Shown: positions 35,301 to 46,256 of the stretch, one piece after another | How the letters are laid out: each line of letters opens with the position of its first letter | How positions within the stretch are numbered: the first letter of the stretch is position 1 | Assembly: GCF_910592395.1 (NCBI RefSeq) | Contig: NC_088310.1 | Coordinates: 379,501-443,500, forward strand | Direction: 5' to 3' | DNA length: 64,000 nt | Source of the DNA: Lineus longissimus | Lineage: Eukaryota > Nemertea > Pilidiophora > Heteronemertea > Lineidae | Position numbers and translations under genes: made by a program | The notes under the pieces: model-generated | What the model was told of the DNA's origin: nothing | Databases searched by the model: none | The model's input: only the letters and a program-made list of their open reading frames with translations

Positions 35301-38300
35301 TTGGCATCCTGCTGGCGAGTGTCACGACATCTTTGATTGCATTGGGGAGAAGGAGAATGTGAATCCTTGGAACAAAAGAGGGCGCTATCTTCAATATCAC
35401 ATCTAGTATGGCTGGCTGCGTTCAATCTCAATCACAGGACGCAGCGCCATCTATAAACTAAAGACTTGTGTACAATATGATAATTGTCGAAGGTTACTGC
35501 AAAAATCTTGTTTGCGGTGCCGCTTTAGTATTTTGTCTCCAGTGTGCAGGAACTAGTGGATACCCTTAATCTCATCACCAGCCAAGTATTGATTTGTAAA
35601 AAATGATGATCAGGTGTGATATTTTTGAGCAGCCACTGTAAACATCAGTTTTACACTTATCACATCATTAGCTTTATTATGCTTGAATACAATCTACCAG
35701 TACATATGTTACATAGGCTTGGAGCAACTGGACATTGTACAGTCTCAGACGTACTGTAACGTTGACTACTAGTTTTTGAATCCATGTTTAAATTGTTGCC
35801 CCTGTTTGCTATACATTCCTCTTATCTCTACACAGAGATCTCCTCCGTTTTGGCACTGTTGTTGTTGGAAGATTCAATCTTGATATCGAATGCCACATTA
35901 TGCATGCCATATTTTTCCTTACTTGTTCTGGTAGCATACACTTGACGTATGTTCCGCTTTTTGATCTTACAGCAAACATATGCTGAGAAAGTGAACAGAA
36001 CGATTGTAACAATTATGCTTATGACCAGGGCTATCATGAACATGGTGTGTTGTGGAAGTCCCTGGGTGGCATTTTCCGTATCACCCCGACGTGTAGAGTG
36101 GTCTTGTAATCCATCCTTTTGGCCCAAATCAGTCACGGTAGACCTATCTGTGGTCTTCACAATAGTATGTGTGCTTGTCTCTACCAAATTGTTCCCAGTC
36201 GATTCTAATTTATCCGAATCTGTTGTGCTTGATATTATGCTAGTGTTATGAGAATCAAGCGCAGTTGTGGATTGATCATTGTGGAGAGTAACATCCTGCA
36301 GAACTGAGGGTGTGCTGTCCTCTGAACGAGGAGAGCTAGTATCCTCAGGACGGTGGGAGTTAGGGTCTTGGGGAGAGCTTGTATCCTCAGGACGGTGGGA
36401 GTTAGGGTCTTGGGGAGAGCTTGTAAACGTTTCTGTTTTATAACTATCTTGACTAGAATTAGAATTCTCTAACAACTGACTTGTTTCTGTCAGATTATGC
36501 CAAGTTGTCACATCACTGGTCGTACTGTTTAACCACATGCTGTACATCGCCTTGGTGGTTGAGTCTGTCAAAGTCGACTCACTAGGATATGTCTCGTTTT
36601 GTAAGATATCCAAGATTGTTGTATTGAATGTGGGCACGGTAGATGTTTTCAACTGATCTTGTAACTCCTCATCCCAGAGTCTGTCCCCTTCTGCAACAAT
36701 CTCTGCAAGAGTTGAGTTTGCAACACCGGCTAACACGTCGTTCATGCTCATCTGTTCCATTGTAAACTCAATGTCGTATGCGGCATTCCCACTCGCGAGT
36801 GTCACCACACCTTTCATGACATTGTGGAGAAAAAGTATGACTATCCATGGAACAATAGAGGGCGCCATCTTCAATGTCAGACCTAGTACGGCTGGCTTAG
36901 GGAATCACATCTGAAAAAGAAATTCAGGAATGCACATAAGTTGGCATCTTTTAACCTCCTTGTATCTGCCTACCACATGGGTGGAGATTGGATGGAATGG
37001 ATGTTCTGTACATGCATGTGGGAATAAGACCAACAACCAAAGATCGTAGATAGGTTGTTTAGTGTCATCAGAGGAGAGTACAGCACTGGATGATACACAG
37101 GCCATCCACTATCGGCCATATAGACTTGAATCTGCAGTCCTCTATTTCATACGGCAAGTTCTGATCTGGATGGCGCAATCTCCACTGCAGTCAGTGGCAG
37201 ATATGTGGGGGAAGGTCACTTAACCTAGTCGATAAGATAGACACTGCAAGGGCAACCTTGTCTTCTGAAACTGATCAAACTTTCTGGTGATCCCCTGGAC
37301 CGATTCATTCAACTTTCTGGTGATCCCCTGGACCGATTCATTCAACTTCCTGGTGATCCCCGGCCCGCTGACCTACTCGTTGGGAAAATCATCAAATTAG
37401 AGTCACAATGAGTTACTTACCCCTCCATATCAGAGAATCTCTGACAGTGTATGAGACTTGTAAGGTGGTTTGAGAGTGTCACTGAACTGTTGTTTTTGCT
37501 CAGCTATATCTTGGGTTTGTCCTCTAGTATTATATCACTTTAATAGATCTCTGAGTTCGTTATTTCCTCAAGTGCTAACCATTAAAGGGTGAATAAGGGT
37601 GAAGTGCTCATCACTCAGGAAACTCTTATCTGTGATTACGTCTGGTTCTTTGAAAAATCAATCAGATCAGCAGTGAAATAAATGTCACGGCTCAAAACTG
37701 AAATTTACCCTGGATGACCGCATTTGGGGCCTTGGCAGAAAACTTGCCAAGAATCGAGTAATCAACCCTGGAGAGAATCAAAATGTGATTGAGAGTATAA
37801 AACTGACAATAGGCCCTGATCCTTTCTCATCGTAGTCTTTATTGGGTTAAGCCAATGAGGGCCACTTTCCTTTCAGTCTCATCTAAGTTGTCATTCCAAT
37901 ACAAGGCCCAAGTGTTAGTCTGCCGGCATATGTCACATATGGGCATATGAACATGTAAACTGATTGGATGGGTCAATATATGAACAAACCTGCCTTCCAT
38001 GTCCTGGTCCATAAATGAATTTTATTGGCAAGGTATGATGTGAAGTCTCTGCCAAGGAATATTGAATGACAATTTTGGAGAACAAGCTCCATGTGAAGGA
38101 AACACAGTGAAGAATGCTTCTCCTTTCCTCTAAAAACAAGGCTTTGTGTCCAGGCAGAATCTAGAGCAAGTGCTCAAGGGAACTGTCCTCTGTATGACTG
38201 GAGATCAGTTCCTGTCATACCTTAGAGTGTGTAAAAAGAGGTGTCTGGAATTCAGAAGTCCGCTTGTTTTGTATTGTAACCTACCTGTAGTATGTGATAT

Positions 38301-41300
38301 CCATTTCTCTGATTGACAAACCAGACCCGGCACACTTTAAACTCCATGTGTTATGAACATTATCAGAGGTTCCCTTGTCATTGATATAAACTCATTGATT
38401 TATAAATCATTCATGCTTTATAATTTCTTATCTCAGGCCAAGACAATGATAGTTTGTTTTACATTGTGTCAGTAATGAAAAGGATCAGATGAAGGGACTA
38501 AATGACATCTCTACCACTGGAGTAATAACATTTCTCCATAATCATTTTCACCGCAGCGCTCAACGCTTGGTTCAAGTTTTCGATTAAAAAAATCAATTGC
38601 TCTAGGTTTCCATGTAATGTAATCCCCCTCCGACAATCTTAGATTGTATATCAGAGGTTGATAATAAGTCTCAAATGTGTGTTTTCCAGGCGGGCTGTTT
38701 CGGTTGTGATGACACGGCAGAACCAGATCCCGTCGTGTGAGGACCACCAGATGATCAACGCCCTCATACCACTCTGGGACATGTGTAATCATTCTAACGG
38801 ACAGGTAGGTTCATATGTTGAGTCTTCATGAGAAGATGCCTCAACTCTATCCTAGAAGAGAAAAGACGAAGAAGTTGAAGCCTTCAAGAGGAAGATGGAA
38901 CAAGATAGTGCATTGCCCAAATGCACCGCAACTGTCAATAGTACAGGCCCTGAGTGGATGTCATTGTGCCTGAAGCATCGCCCAAATGCACCATTTGTCT
39001 CATTGCAACCTGTAACGGAGGCATGATAAGTGATTGCTGTTGAATCAATCAGTGGCTGCATCGACCAACACAGCCATGTTGTCACAGCTCCAAGTCACAG
39101 TGAGTAAGGTTGTTTGTGTGGTGCTCTAACTATTCTTTGATGCTCTCTTTTGTGAGTCTTTGCTCATAAGTTAGTTAAGTTTGCCTCACACTTACAAGTA
39201 GATGTGAGATGTTTATGATTGGAATAAGATAACCTGTCTCGGCTCTTGTTCTGCCTGGCTGCTTCTGTTAATTGGTCTCCAATCATTTCAGTTTACGACC
39301 GACTTCAGTCTGGAGAAAGATTGCAGCGAGTGTTACGCTTTACAGGACTATAAGGAAGGTGACCAGGTAGGTGCCATTAACTGATAGGTTTTGTCAAACT
39401 GTGGATTTTTGACGGGGATCAAGGTGGCCTCCAGCAGAAATGGAATTCAGCCAATAAAAGCCTTTCATGTCCAAGGAATATGACGTTTTTCATGCCCCGG
39501 CCTTGGGACCAGGTACAAGAAATCTCAGGTATTTTCGCAGAACACAAGAAAGTGAAGCAAAGTTACTTGTTCTAGGTTACAAGCGATGTGTTCATTACAG
39601 ACTCAACTGTGGTGATCCAAGACACGTTCACCCCTAGACCAAGCGGCCCTTCTTTATTGACAAGATCAAACTAACCAGTCTTGATCTGTTACTACTCATG
39701 AGTGCAATCATCAGTAGATGTTAGGATTATCTTTCTTCCAGATCTATATATTCTACGGTAACCGGTCAAACAGTGAATTCCTGATTCACAGTGGGTTTGT
39801 TTACCCTGACAACGAACATGATCGCCTGCCGCTCAAGTTGGGGATTGCAAAGTCTGATCAGTTATTCTTGCTCAAGTCGGCCATACTCAATAAGTGTGGC
39901 ATACCAGTGTAAGTATTGCTGAGAGACTGTCACCATGTGTTGACAATGACATCATTTCAAGCAGCCACTTTTTCTTTCTGAGTCTTCTTCTGATGTCGCT
40001 CTAGTCAGCATTTGTTGTGGAGAGTTAATGTTAAAGCTAAGATTCATAGTCAGATATTCAATGTTCTTCTCCGGTAACTGATACTTGGTGTTTGACCCAT
40101 TTCCTCCTCCAGCTCACACACGTTTGACCTTGTGACAGGTCCAAACCCCGTCAAGAAAGAACTGCTCATATTCCTACGGATTCTCTGTATGAAGGAAGGT
40201 AAGCATAATGACATTGTGCTGACTGCCATGTGGGAGAAGGTTGTCCACACACCTTACGATGACAAGATGTGAAGAACTTTAGTAGATTTCACTTTCACCA
40301 GAAAACCTTTGCTGAGAATAGTCTTGATAAAGATCTAACGAAGCTACTGTACATGAAAGTTGATTGTCTGTTCTGTGCTCTATAAAACTGATGTGGTCTC
40401 TGCACCTTCAGTTGTGTTATAAACCAATAACACAATAACACAACATATAAGCTTGCACTTACTCTAGTGTCCTCCTCTTGGAGACTTCCTGGCTGTTACT
40501 GCAGGGTATCAGTCACATAGACCCCATCAGTTGCTACCAGACATCCTAAGATTTGATGAAACATGTCATTTCTTGCCTCTATCTTGTGGCTTGGATAAGA
40601 CCACGTCCAAATTCTTTCTCATAATTGACAGCACTTTTCGACCAGAAATTCATTGCAATGTTCCATATTTTCTCACCTTCAGATCTATGTCACCTTAGAA
40701 ACCTGTGCACTAACATATGGTAACTTAGTGGTGAGCTCCATAAGTGGTTAGTGGTGCTTGGGGATGAGTGGTCATGGGTTCAGTGACCAGCACAAGCAAA
40801 AGCTTTTCCCAAGTTTTTTTCCTTATTGTCGTGCAGTAATTGCTCTGTACTTGAATGTTGGAAGAAATCATTAGTGGGGTTTTTCATGTTTCATGCAGCT
40901 GACAGTACATTGAACCACACTGGTGAAATATGCGGCTAGGTATGGGCGCTTGGCTTGGTGCATCCTGCTTCATGGTTCATAGCATCCTCTCTTCCTGGCT
41001 ACCATGCTCCTCACATCACTCCCTGTCTCCTATGATGATTATCGGAAGCAACCCACAGACATGATATGAGGTTTCCACTTTGAAGCTGACAAACTGCTTG
41101 AGGTCTCTAGTACCATGCATATTGAAATCTAGCCAGTGTCCATCCAAGTGGAGTTGGTTTTGTATTGTGTACATGTCGCTTCAAACAGTAGACAATGCTG
41201 TTGTAGACATGATTGGACAAAGACAATGAACTGTGTAGTACTGGCAATCACAATCCCCCACACCATGTCTTTGATCCAGGTCTTGTGTTTACACTAGCTT

Positions 41301-42095
41301 ATGTGCACCATTTGGGAAGCCATAACATATCAATTGGCAACCAAGCCACTCCAATCCTCTTTCTGTATTTTCATGTAGATGACCTCAAACTCTGTGAGGA
41401 CAAGAATGCCATCGACCTGGTGGAGGACCTTGGGAGTTTGCACTCGAGTTATTCGAAGGAGGATGATATGAAGATGTGGTCATACTTGGAGACAAGGGCT
41501 GCTTTACTGGCCAGGTCTTACCCTACTGATATAGAGGTAAGTGGGCACACCATCACCTGCTTTACTGGCCAGGTCTTACCCTACTGATATAGAGGTAAGT
41601 GGGCACACCATCACCTGCTTTACTGGCCAGGTCTTACCCTACTGATATAGAGGTAAGTGGGCACACCATCACCTGCTTTACTGGCCAGGTCTTACCCTAC
41701 TGATATAGAGGTAAGTGGGCACACCATCACCTGCTTTACTGGCCATGTCTTACCCTACTGATATAGAGGTAAGTGGGCACACCATCACCTGCTTTACTGG
41801 CCAGGTCTTACCCTACTGATATAGAGGTAAGTGGGCACACCAACACCTGAAGACCGAGACTAGTGTTAGTCCTTGACACTGCTTGTGGTACTCATCACAC
41901 TTCCAGTGAATATTTTGCTATCTTTGTTTTCAGTGTGACCAAGCAAGGCTTGCAGGGTCAGACCTGTCAGAGTGTGGTCGTCTGGCAGTACAGCTGGTCC
42001 TCGGGGAGAAGACAATACTGAAGAATACCACCCGGTTTGCTGCAGAACAGAAACTCAAGTTGGCCGAGGTGAAAACGCAAGACCTGCCTGCATGA
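32330..42095 (+). CDS. SETD3: SETD3, actin-histidine N-methyltransferase
   Basis: SETD3 methylates a conserved actin histidine (His73 in mammals). Fourteen exons: 32330-32435, 32611-32703, 32931-33073, 33427-33499, 33786-33896, 34328-34408, 34715-34779, 35144-35202, 38690-38804, 39292-39366, 39742-39908, 40113-40198, 41379-41536, 41934-42095. Phases agree throughout, giving 497 aa. The human protein is about 594 aa; the missing part is the disordered C-tail. Family landmarks: N-terminal GRKNK, WDEYLEI, the SET domain with N255 in TRQNQIP, W273-N277-H278 in PLWDMCNHSNG, and catalytic Y312 in YIFYGNRSN. These residue numbers equal the human ones as I remember them. Then comes the Rubisco-LSMT substrate-binding domain. 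The donors of exons 5 (GTATCC) and 3 (GTACGT) are unusual. Intron 5 is mostly minisatellite, the exon-13 end is tandemly copied, and intron 8 contains a gene on the opposite strand. Confidence 0.96.
33914..34270. repeat. 36-bp minisatellite filling SETD3 intron 5
   Basis: Ten units of AGTCAGTACTCGCACCTTCA plus GTTGGCCATGAGATA, nearly identical (CAT/CAC is the main variant). The intron is 431 bp and the array takes 357 of them. Open frames crossing it are repeat artefacts. Confidence 0.95.
35318..35420 (-). pseudogene. Partial duplicate of the 5' end of the nested gene
   Basis: Resembles 36797-36896 at roughly 75-80% by eye, including GAGGGCGC and TAGTATGGCTGGCT. The start codon region has changed: the nested gene has GCGCCAT where this has GCGCTAT, so the ATG is ATA. 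No reading frame continues. Lies in SETD3 intron 8. Confidence 0.55.
35673..35678 (-). terminator. Candidate poly(A) signal of the nested gene
   Basis: AATAAA on the minus strand 150 bp beyond the stop codon at 35828. Confidence 0.45.
35828..36868 (-). CDS. Single-pass type I membrane protein, mucin-like, nested in SETD3 intron 8
   Basis: Uninterrupted 346-aa frame without introns; I do not recognise the family. The first true ATG is at 36868 (MAPSIVPW); upstream the frame continues only through a TTG. Residues 1 to about 25 form a signal peptide. The extracellular part is rich in Ser, Thr, Asp and N-glycosylation sequons (ANST, FNTT, QNET, LNST, HNLT and others), with a 14-residue motif (SPQDPNSHRPEDTS) present twice. 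A single hydrophobic helix of about 25 residues (276-300, FMIALVISIIVTIVLF) is followed by CCKIKKRN and a 46-residue cytoplasmic tail. An AATAAA on this strand lies at 35678-35673, 150 bp after the stop. This architecture and the tail support a real gene. It could be an intronless retrocopy or a lineage-specific surface protein. Confidence 0.72.
   Translation of the reverse strand: MAPSIVPWIVILFLHNVMKGVVTLASGNAAYDIEFTMEQMSMNDVLAGVANSTLAEIVAEGDRLWDEELQDQLKTSTVPTFNTTILDILQNETYPSESTLTDSTTKAMYSMWLNSTTSDVTTWHNLTETSQLLENSNSSQDSYKTETFTSSPQDPNSHRPEDTSSPQDPNSHRPEDTSSPRSEDSTPSVLQDVTLHNDQSTTALDSHNTSIISSTTDSDKLESTGNNLVETSTHTIVKTTDRSTVTDLGQKDGLQDHSTRRGDTENATQGLPQHTMFMIALVISIIVTIVLFTFSAYVCCKIKKRNIRQVYATRTSKEKYGMHNVAFDIKIESSNNNSAKTEEISV
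36900..38680. other. SETD3 intron 8, remaining part
   Basis: Upstream flank of the nested gene. A 33-bp direct repeat (CTGGTGATCCCCTGGACCGA) occurs about 2.7 times at 37276-37370. Nothing else recognised. Confidence 0.5.
41497..41850. repeat. 58-bp minisatellite spanning the exon-13/intron-13 junction of SETD3
   Basis: Six units with period 58; the word GATATAGAG|GTAAGT recurs at 41528, 41586, 41644, 41702, 41760 and 41818. Each unit carries the last part of exon 13 (CTGCTTTACTGGCCAGG...), its splice donor and the first intron bases. Confidence 0.95.
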
Positions 42096-42231
42096 GCATG
42101 TTCCTTACCCTCTGAAGGAAAAGTAAATATCCAGGTTCCATTGAAAGTTTGTTCAAAGAGGAGAAGTGGGCATTTGTATGAGAGATGCAGCTGTCATGAC
42201 TTGTGTATGCCTGTATCTCCTTCCAGACAGG

Positions 42232-42795
42232 GACTGGTAGTCCATGCATTGGGGCAGGCCTGGCATTACTCCTGGACTGGTAATCCATACATTGGGGCAG
42301 GCCTGGCATTACTCCTGGACTGGTAGTCCATACATTGGGGCAGGCCTGGCATTACTCCTGGACTGGTAGTCCATGCATTGGGGCAGGCCTGGCATTACTC
42401 CTGGACTGGTAGTCCATACATTGGGGCAGGCCTGGCATTACTCCTGGACTGGTAGTCCATACATTGGGGCAGGCCTGGCATTACTCCTGGACTGGTAGTC
42501 CATGCATTGGGGCAGGCCTGGCATTACTCCTGGACTGGTAGTCCATACATTGGGGGCAGGCCTGGCATTACTCCTGGACTGGTAGTCCATACATTGGGGC
42601 AGGCCTGGCATTACTCCTGGACTGGTAGTCCATACATTGGGGCAGGCCTGGCATTACTCCTGGACTGGTAGTCCATACATTGGGGCAGGCCTGGCATTAC
42701 TCCTGGACTGGTAGTCCATGCATTGGGGCAGGCCTGGCATTACTCCTGGACTGGTAGTCCATACATTGGGGTAGGCCTGGCATTACTCCTGTGGT
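42232..42795. repeat. 43-bp minisatellite just downstream of the SETD3 stop
   Basis: Thirteen units around TGGTAGTCCATACATTGGGG and CAGGCCTGGCATTACTCC. Units 1, 4, 7 and 12 read CATGCATT instead of CATACATT, a trace of a longer period. Probably in the 3' UTR. Confidence 0.95.
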
Positions 42796-45066
42796 TCCTC
42801 TGTTAGCAATACTCCTGCCTGTGTTGGGAATGTTCAATCGTTTCACCTCTCCACCCTGGATGAATCCTGCATGATAGACTGCGTATTTGGACATATCATC
42901 TCAGGGACCAGATACCCATTATTGGTTGTCATATCTAATAGACAGGTGCTCCCCTAGAGCCTCAAGGTTAAACCAAAGAAGGCACCTCCCTCTAGTGTTA
43001 ACTCAAATAGTTTCATTAATGATGCCATCCCTTCCAGGTTATCCCAGGCATGGAACAGCAAGGTGGTGGGGAATGACTAGATGGCAGCACCGAGAGCTTA
43101 GATGAGGCTGCGGGGCTGCCAGCAACACGAGAACAAGAGGTTCAGGTGAACCTTGGTCCTGATGAGATGGGGAACATGTACCCTAACAAGAACTGTATGG
43201 ATAAGGTGATGATGTTTGGAAGTCAAATCACGCTAACTGTTGGAGTCAACCAGTGCTGTCTAATGTGACATTACAGGACCTTGAAAATTATGTTTTGGCA
43301 AAAACTTGGTGGCACATTGTTATAATTCCACTAAGTGTTCTGCGACGTCTGTTAGCTAGATGGCAGCAGTGTATGATGGCATGAGGTTTGGGTGGATCTC
43401 TGTCCTCGGCTGGTTTTTACCCACGAGGATGCATAGCATTGTGGGCAAAGGTAAGGTTCATAAACACCCCTGTCTGATTCAATTGTCAGTGTTGATAATA
43501 GTAGCTCATGTGAGGCTATCATGGCTACTCTGCAGGTAGATGAATGCTACTGCTTAGTCCAACCAATAACTGCCTGTAAACAGAACAGAAGACCTCGAAG
43601 ATGTTATTGAAGTCAACTTAAAGTCATTGTTTTATACATCTTCTCCATATTGTCTTTGTATTGAAGTCTGTTTCTTGTATAAACATGTTTATTTTGATGC
43701 TCAATGTGCTAAATAGGTTCACCGTTGTTTACAAATGCTAAATGAAGGCACTGCTAACTGGCTGAAGAAGAATTTTTTACTCTACGAGTTTCCTTCTGGA
43801 TGTGGTATTATAATCAGCAACACCTCCCGTACGTTTGGCTTACTTCAAATGGAACCCTGTACATAATTGCTGATTTATATTTTCTGTAAATAGTTGATGT
43901 TGACTGTTGTTATGTATTTATTGTATTGAACTTTCATGACAATCTTGTTGGCCTGTGTGATATGATTGATGTCTCCCGAAAATATTTCTCCTAAACTGAT
44001 GTGGACATTCAGGTGTAAACGGAAGGGTAAAGTGAGTGTTTCATTGGCTGCCTGTGAATTCAAGGATCCTCCTCAAAGGTTTGCTCATGTTGTACAACAT
44101 TTGATATGGACCTGCACCGAATTGTTTCAGTGGCTTTCTACAACCCCGGACTATAGCAAATGTTGGGTTGATACTGTTTAGTCATGTAGTCGGCTCCCTT
44201 TACTCTTGTCAAGAATATTCATATTTATTTCTATTCATGTCTTGCTCAACTTGCCTGCCCATTCTATGGACATATATTGTAGACACATACACTGGGGCAG
44301 AACCTGTCTGGTAATGTAGTGTGTCCACAGATAGTGCTGCTTTTTACAGGGTGTCCCAAAATGACCTATTCATTTTGTACTTATGTCGCAGGTGTGTGAG
44401 GCTTTCTGTAGAGACAATAATGGAAGTCTTTTGGACACCCTGTAGAACTCGAGGTGGTTTTGACCCAGGTCACCTCTCTGTTCTATTGATAATAATGTAA
44501 GGTATGACACATTGGATTATAAAGAGGGTTATAAACGTCATGACATGCCTCATTGGTGCGAATAGACCCACTTGTTGTTTGTCTCCTCCCATGACTGACA
44601 GGTTGGTTGTATGATGTATTTTGTCTGAATGAAGCTTAATTGTTTCTCTTGCTGTTTGTAAACCCATGACCAAAGGTGTGACATGTATACATATATTTCA
44701 CAATGATGAGAACTAATGACTTGATCCATTTGTTAAGGTTTATTGATACAATGAAGGCTTCCTATTGTGAGCAGTCTCGGCATGTGTGAGCTTTGTATTC
44801 AGTTCATGCTACAGCTCTTCCTGCATTGATTGCATGACTACGCTCCCTAAATGATAAAGCAACCCATTTCTCTTTATGTGTGCTGGGCATTTCAATGGCG
44901 GTCATGTATGTATATACTTTATGTTAAATGAATTATTGATAAGGTGATTAATAAAGCTTGATAGCCAAAATGTGACAATAACAATGTCTGTTGTTTATTC
45001 TTTTATTAGTGTACTAATGACGGCTCAATCAGGCATAAGTAGTCTTTTGATTGTGTCTTTGTCTCT
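42796..45066. other. Probable SETD3 3' UTR and flank
   Basis: No coding exon recognised. AATAAA at 44950-44955, followed by GTG-rich sequence, could end the SETD3 transcript, which would make a 3' UTR of about 2.9 kb. Confidence 0.35.
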
Positions 45067-45069
45067 AAT

Positions 45070-45540
45070 GGGAATAGGTTGTGACTGTCTCATCTCTCTC
45101 GCGTTGGATCAGTTCAGCCCAGTCTGGTTGTGACTGTCTCATCTCTCTCGCGTTGGATCAGCTCAGCCCAGTCTGGTTGTGACTGTCTCATCTCTCTCGC
45201 GTTGGAGCAGCTCAGCCCAGTCTGGTTGCGACTGTCTCATCTCTCTCGCGTTGGATCAGCTCAGCCCAGTCTGGTTGCGACTGTCTCATCTCTCTCGCGT
45301 TGGATCAGCTCAGCCCAGTCTGGTTGCGACTGTCTCATCTCTCACCATGACGACAAGGCGTCTGAGCAGCTTAGCCCAATTCAGTCTGGTTGTGATTGTC
45401 TCATTGAATCTCGCTGGGTTGGCAAGACATTGGACCTATCGGGGCTGGTTCTGTCCAGCTGTGACTGTCTCATTCCTCCCAAAGATTCGACGAAACGGTG
45501 GGGCAGCCAGGTTCCATTGGTCTGGTTGTGAAAGTTTTAT
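45070..45540. repeat. 49-bp minisatellite, GTGACTGTCTCATCTCTCTC core
   Basis: About five and a half good units (period 49, with GCGTTGGATCAGCTCAGCCC) degrade to the right. The core is the same as in the 22.65-25.97 kb array. A C homopolymer lies at 45800-45816. Confidence 0.9.
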
Positions 45541-46256
45541 CTCGTTCTCACTGTGTTTGAGAGACGGTGTGGCAGCCAGTCCCGAGTACGTCGCTGCTGT
45601 CTTACCTCTCTTCATGCGCTGGCAACTCTGCTCAGTCATGACGCTGTTCGATTCGGTCGACAAAAGAGCTTCGTTGACACGCACAATCGTCCTGGTTGTT
45701 CCTATGGCTTTGTTGTCTTTCACCCTGGAAAGGAAGGACCTGTGGCCTATCTCGGTCTTTGAAGACGCAATGTAAACGGTTTTGTCGTCAATGGCTGTAC
45801 CCCCCCCCCCCCCCCCATCCCCATAATGAATAGAACTTTTAGCAAAGATGTCATTCTCTTTGAAATCATTCACAGCTTATTTTTGGCTCTAAAGGCCCTG
45901 CGTTGGTCCAACCTTTGTGACAACAATCTCTCGGTTGGAGGCGACTGTCTTCAATACATTGACGTACAACCGCCTTCAAATATAAGTCTTTATTTCTCAA
46001 AGCTTTCACACGTCCATTCAAATCATATTCTATACACAGACTTGCTTACAACATAATCATACTACACGACGAATTGAAGGCAGACACACGTTAACAAATC
46101 TAATAGGTTTTTGCATTGGATATTGCCGAGCAATTAGTTTCGTGTGACCCAATGTACAGCGTCACATGTCCCTGGTCTAGGTTCTGCTATAATAAGTCCT
46201 GGCCGACTTGATAATCATATGATTGGTAGTTCATATGAGATCTATTTGAGCAACAA

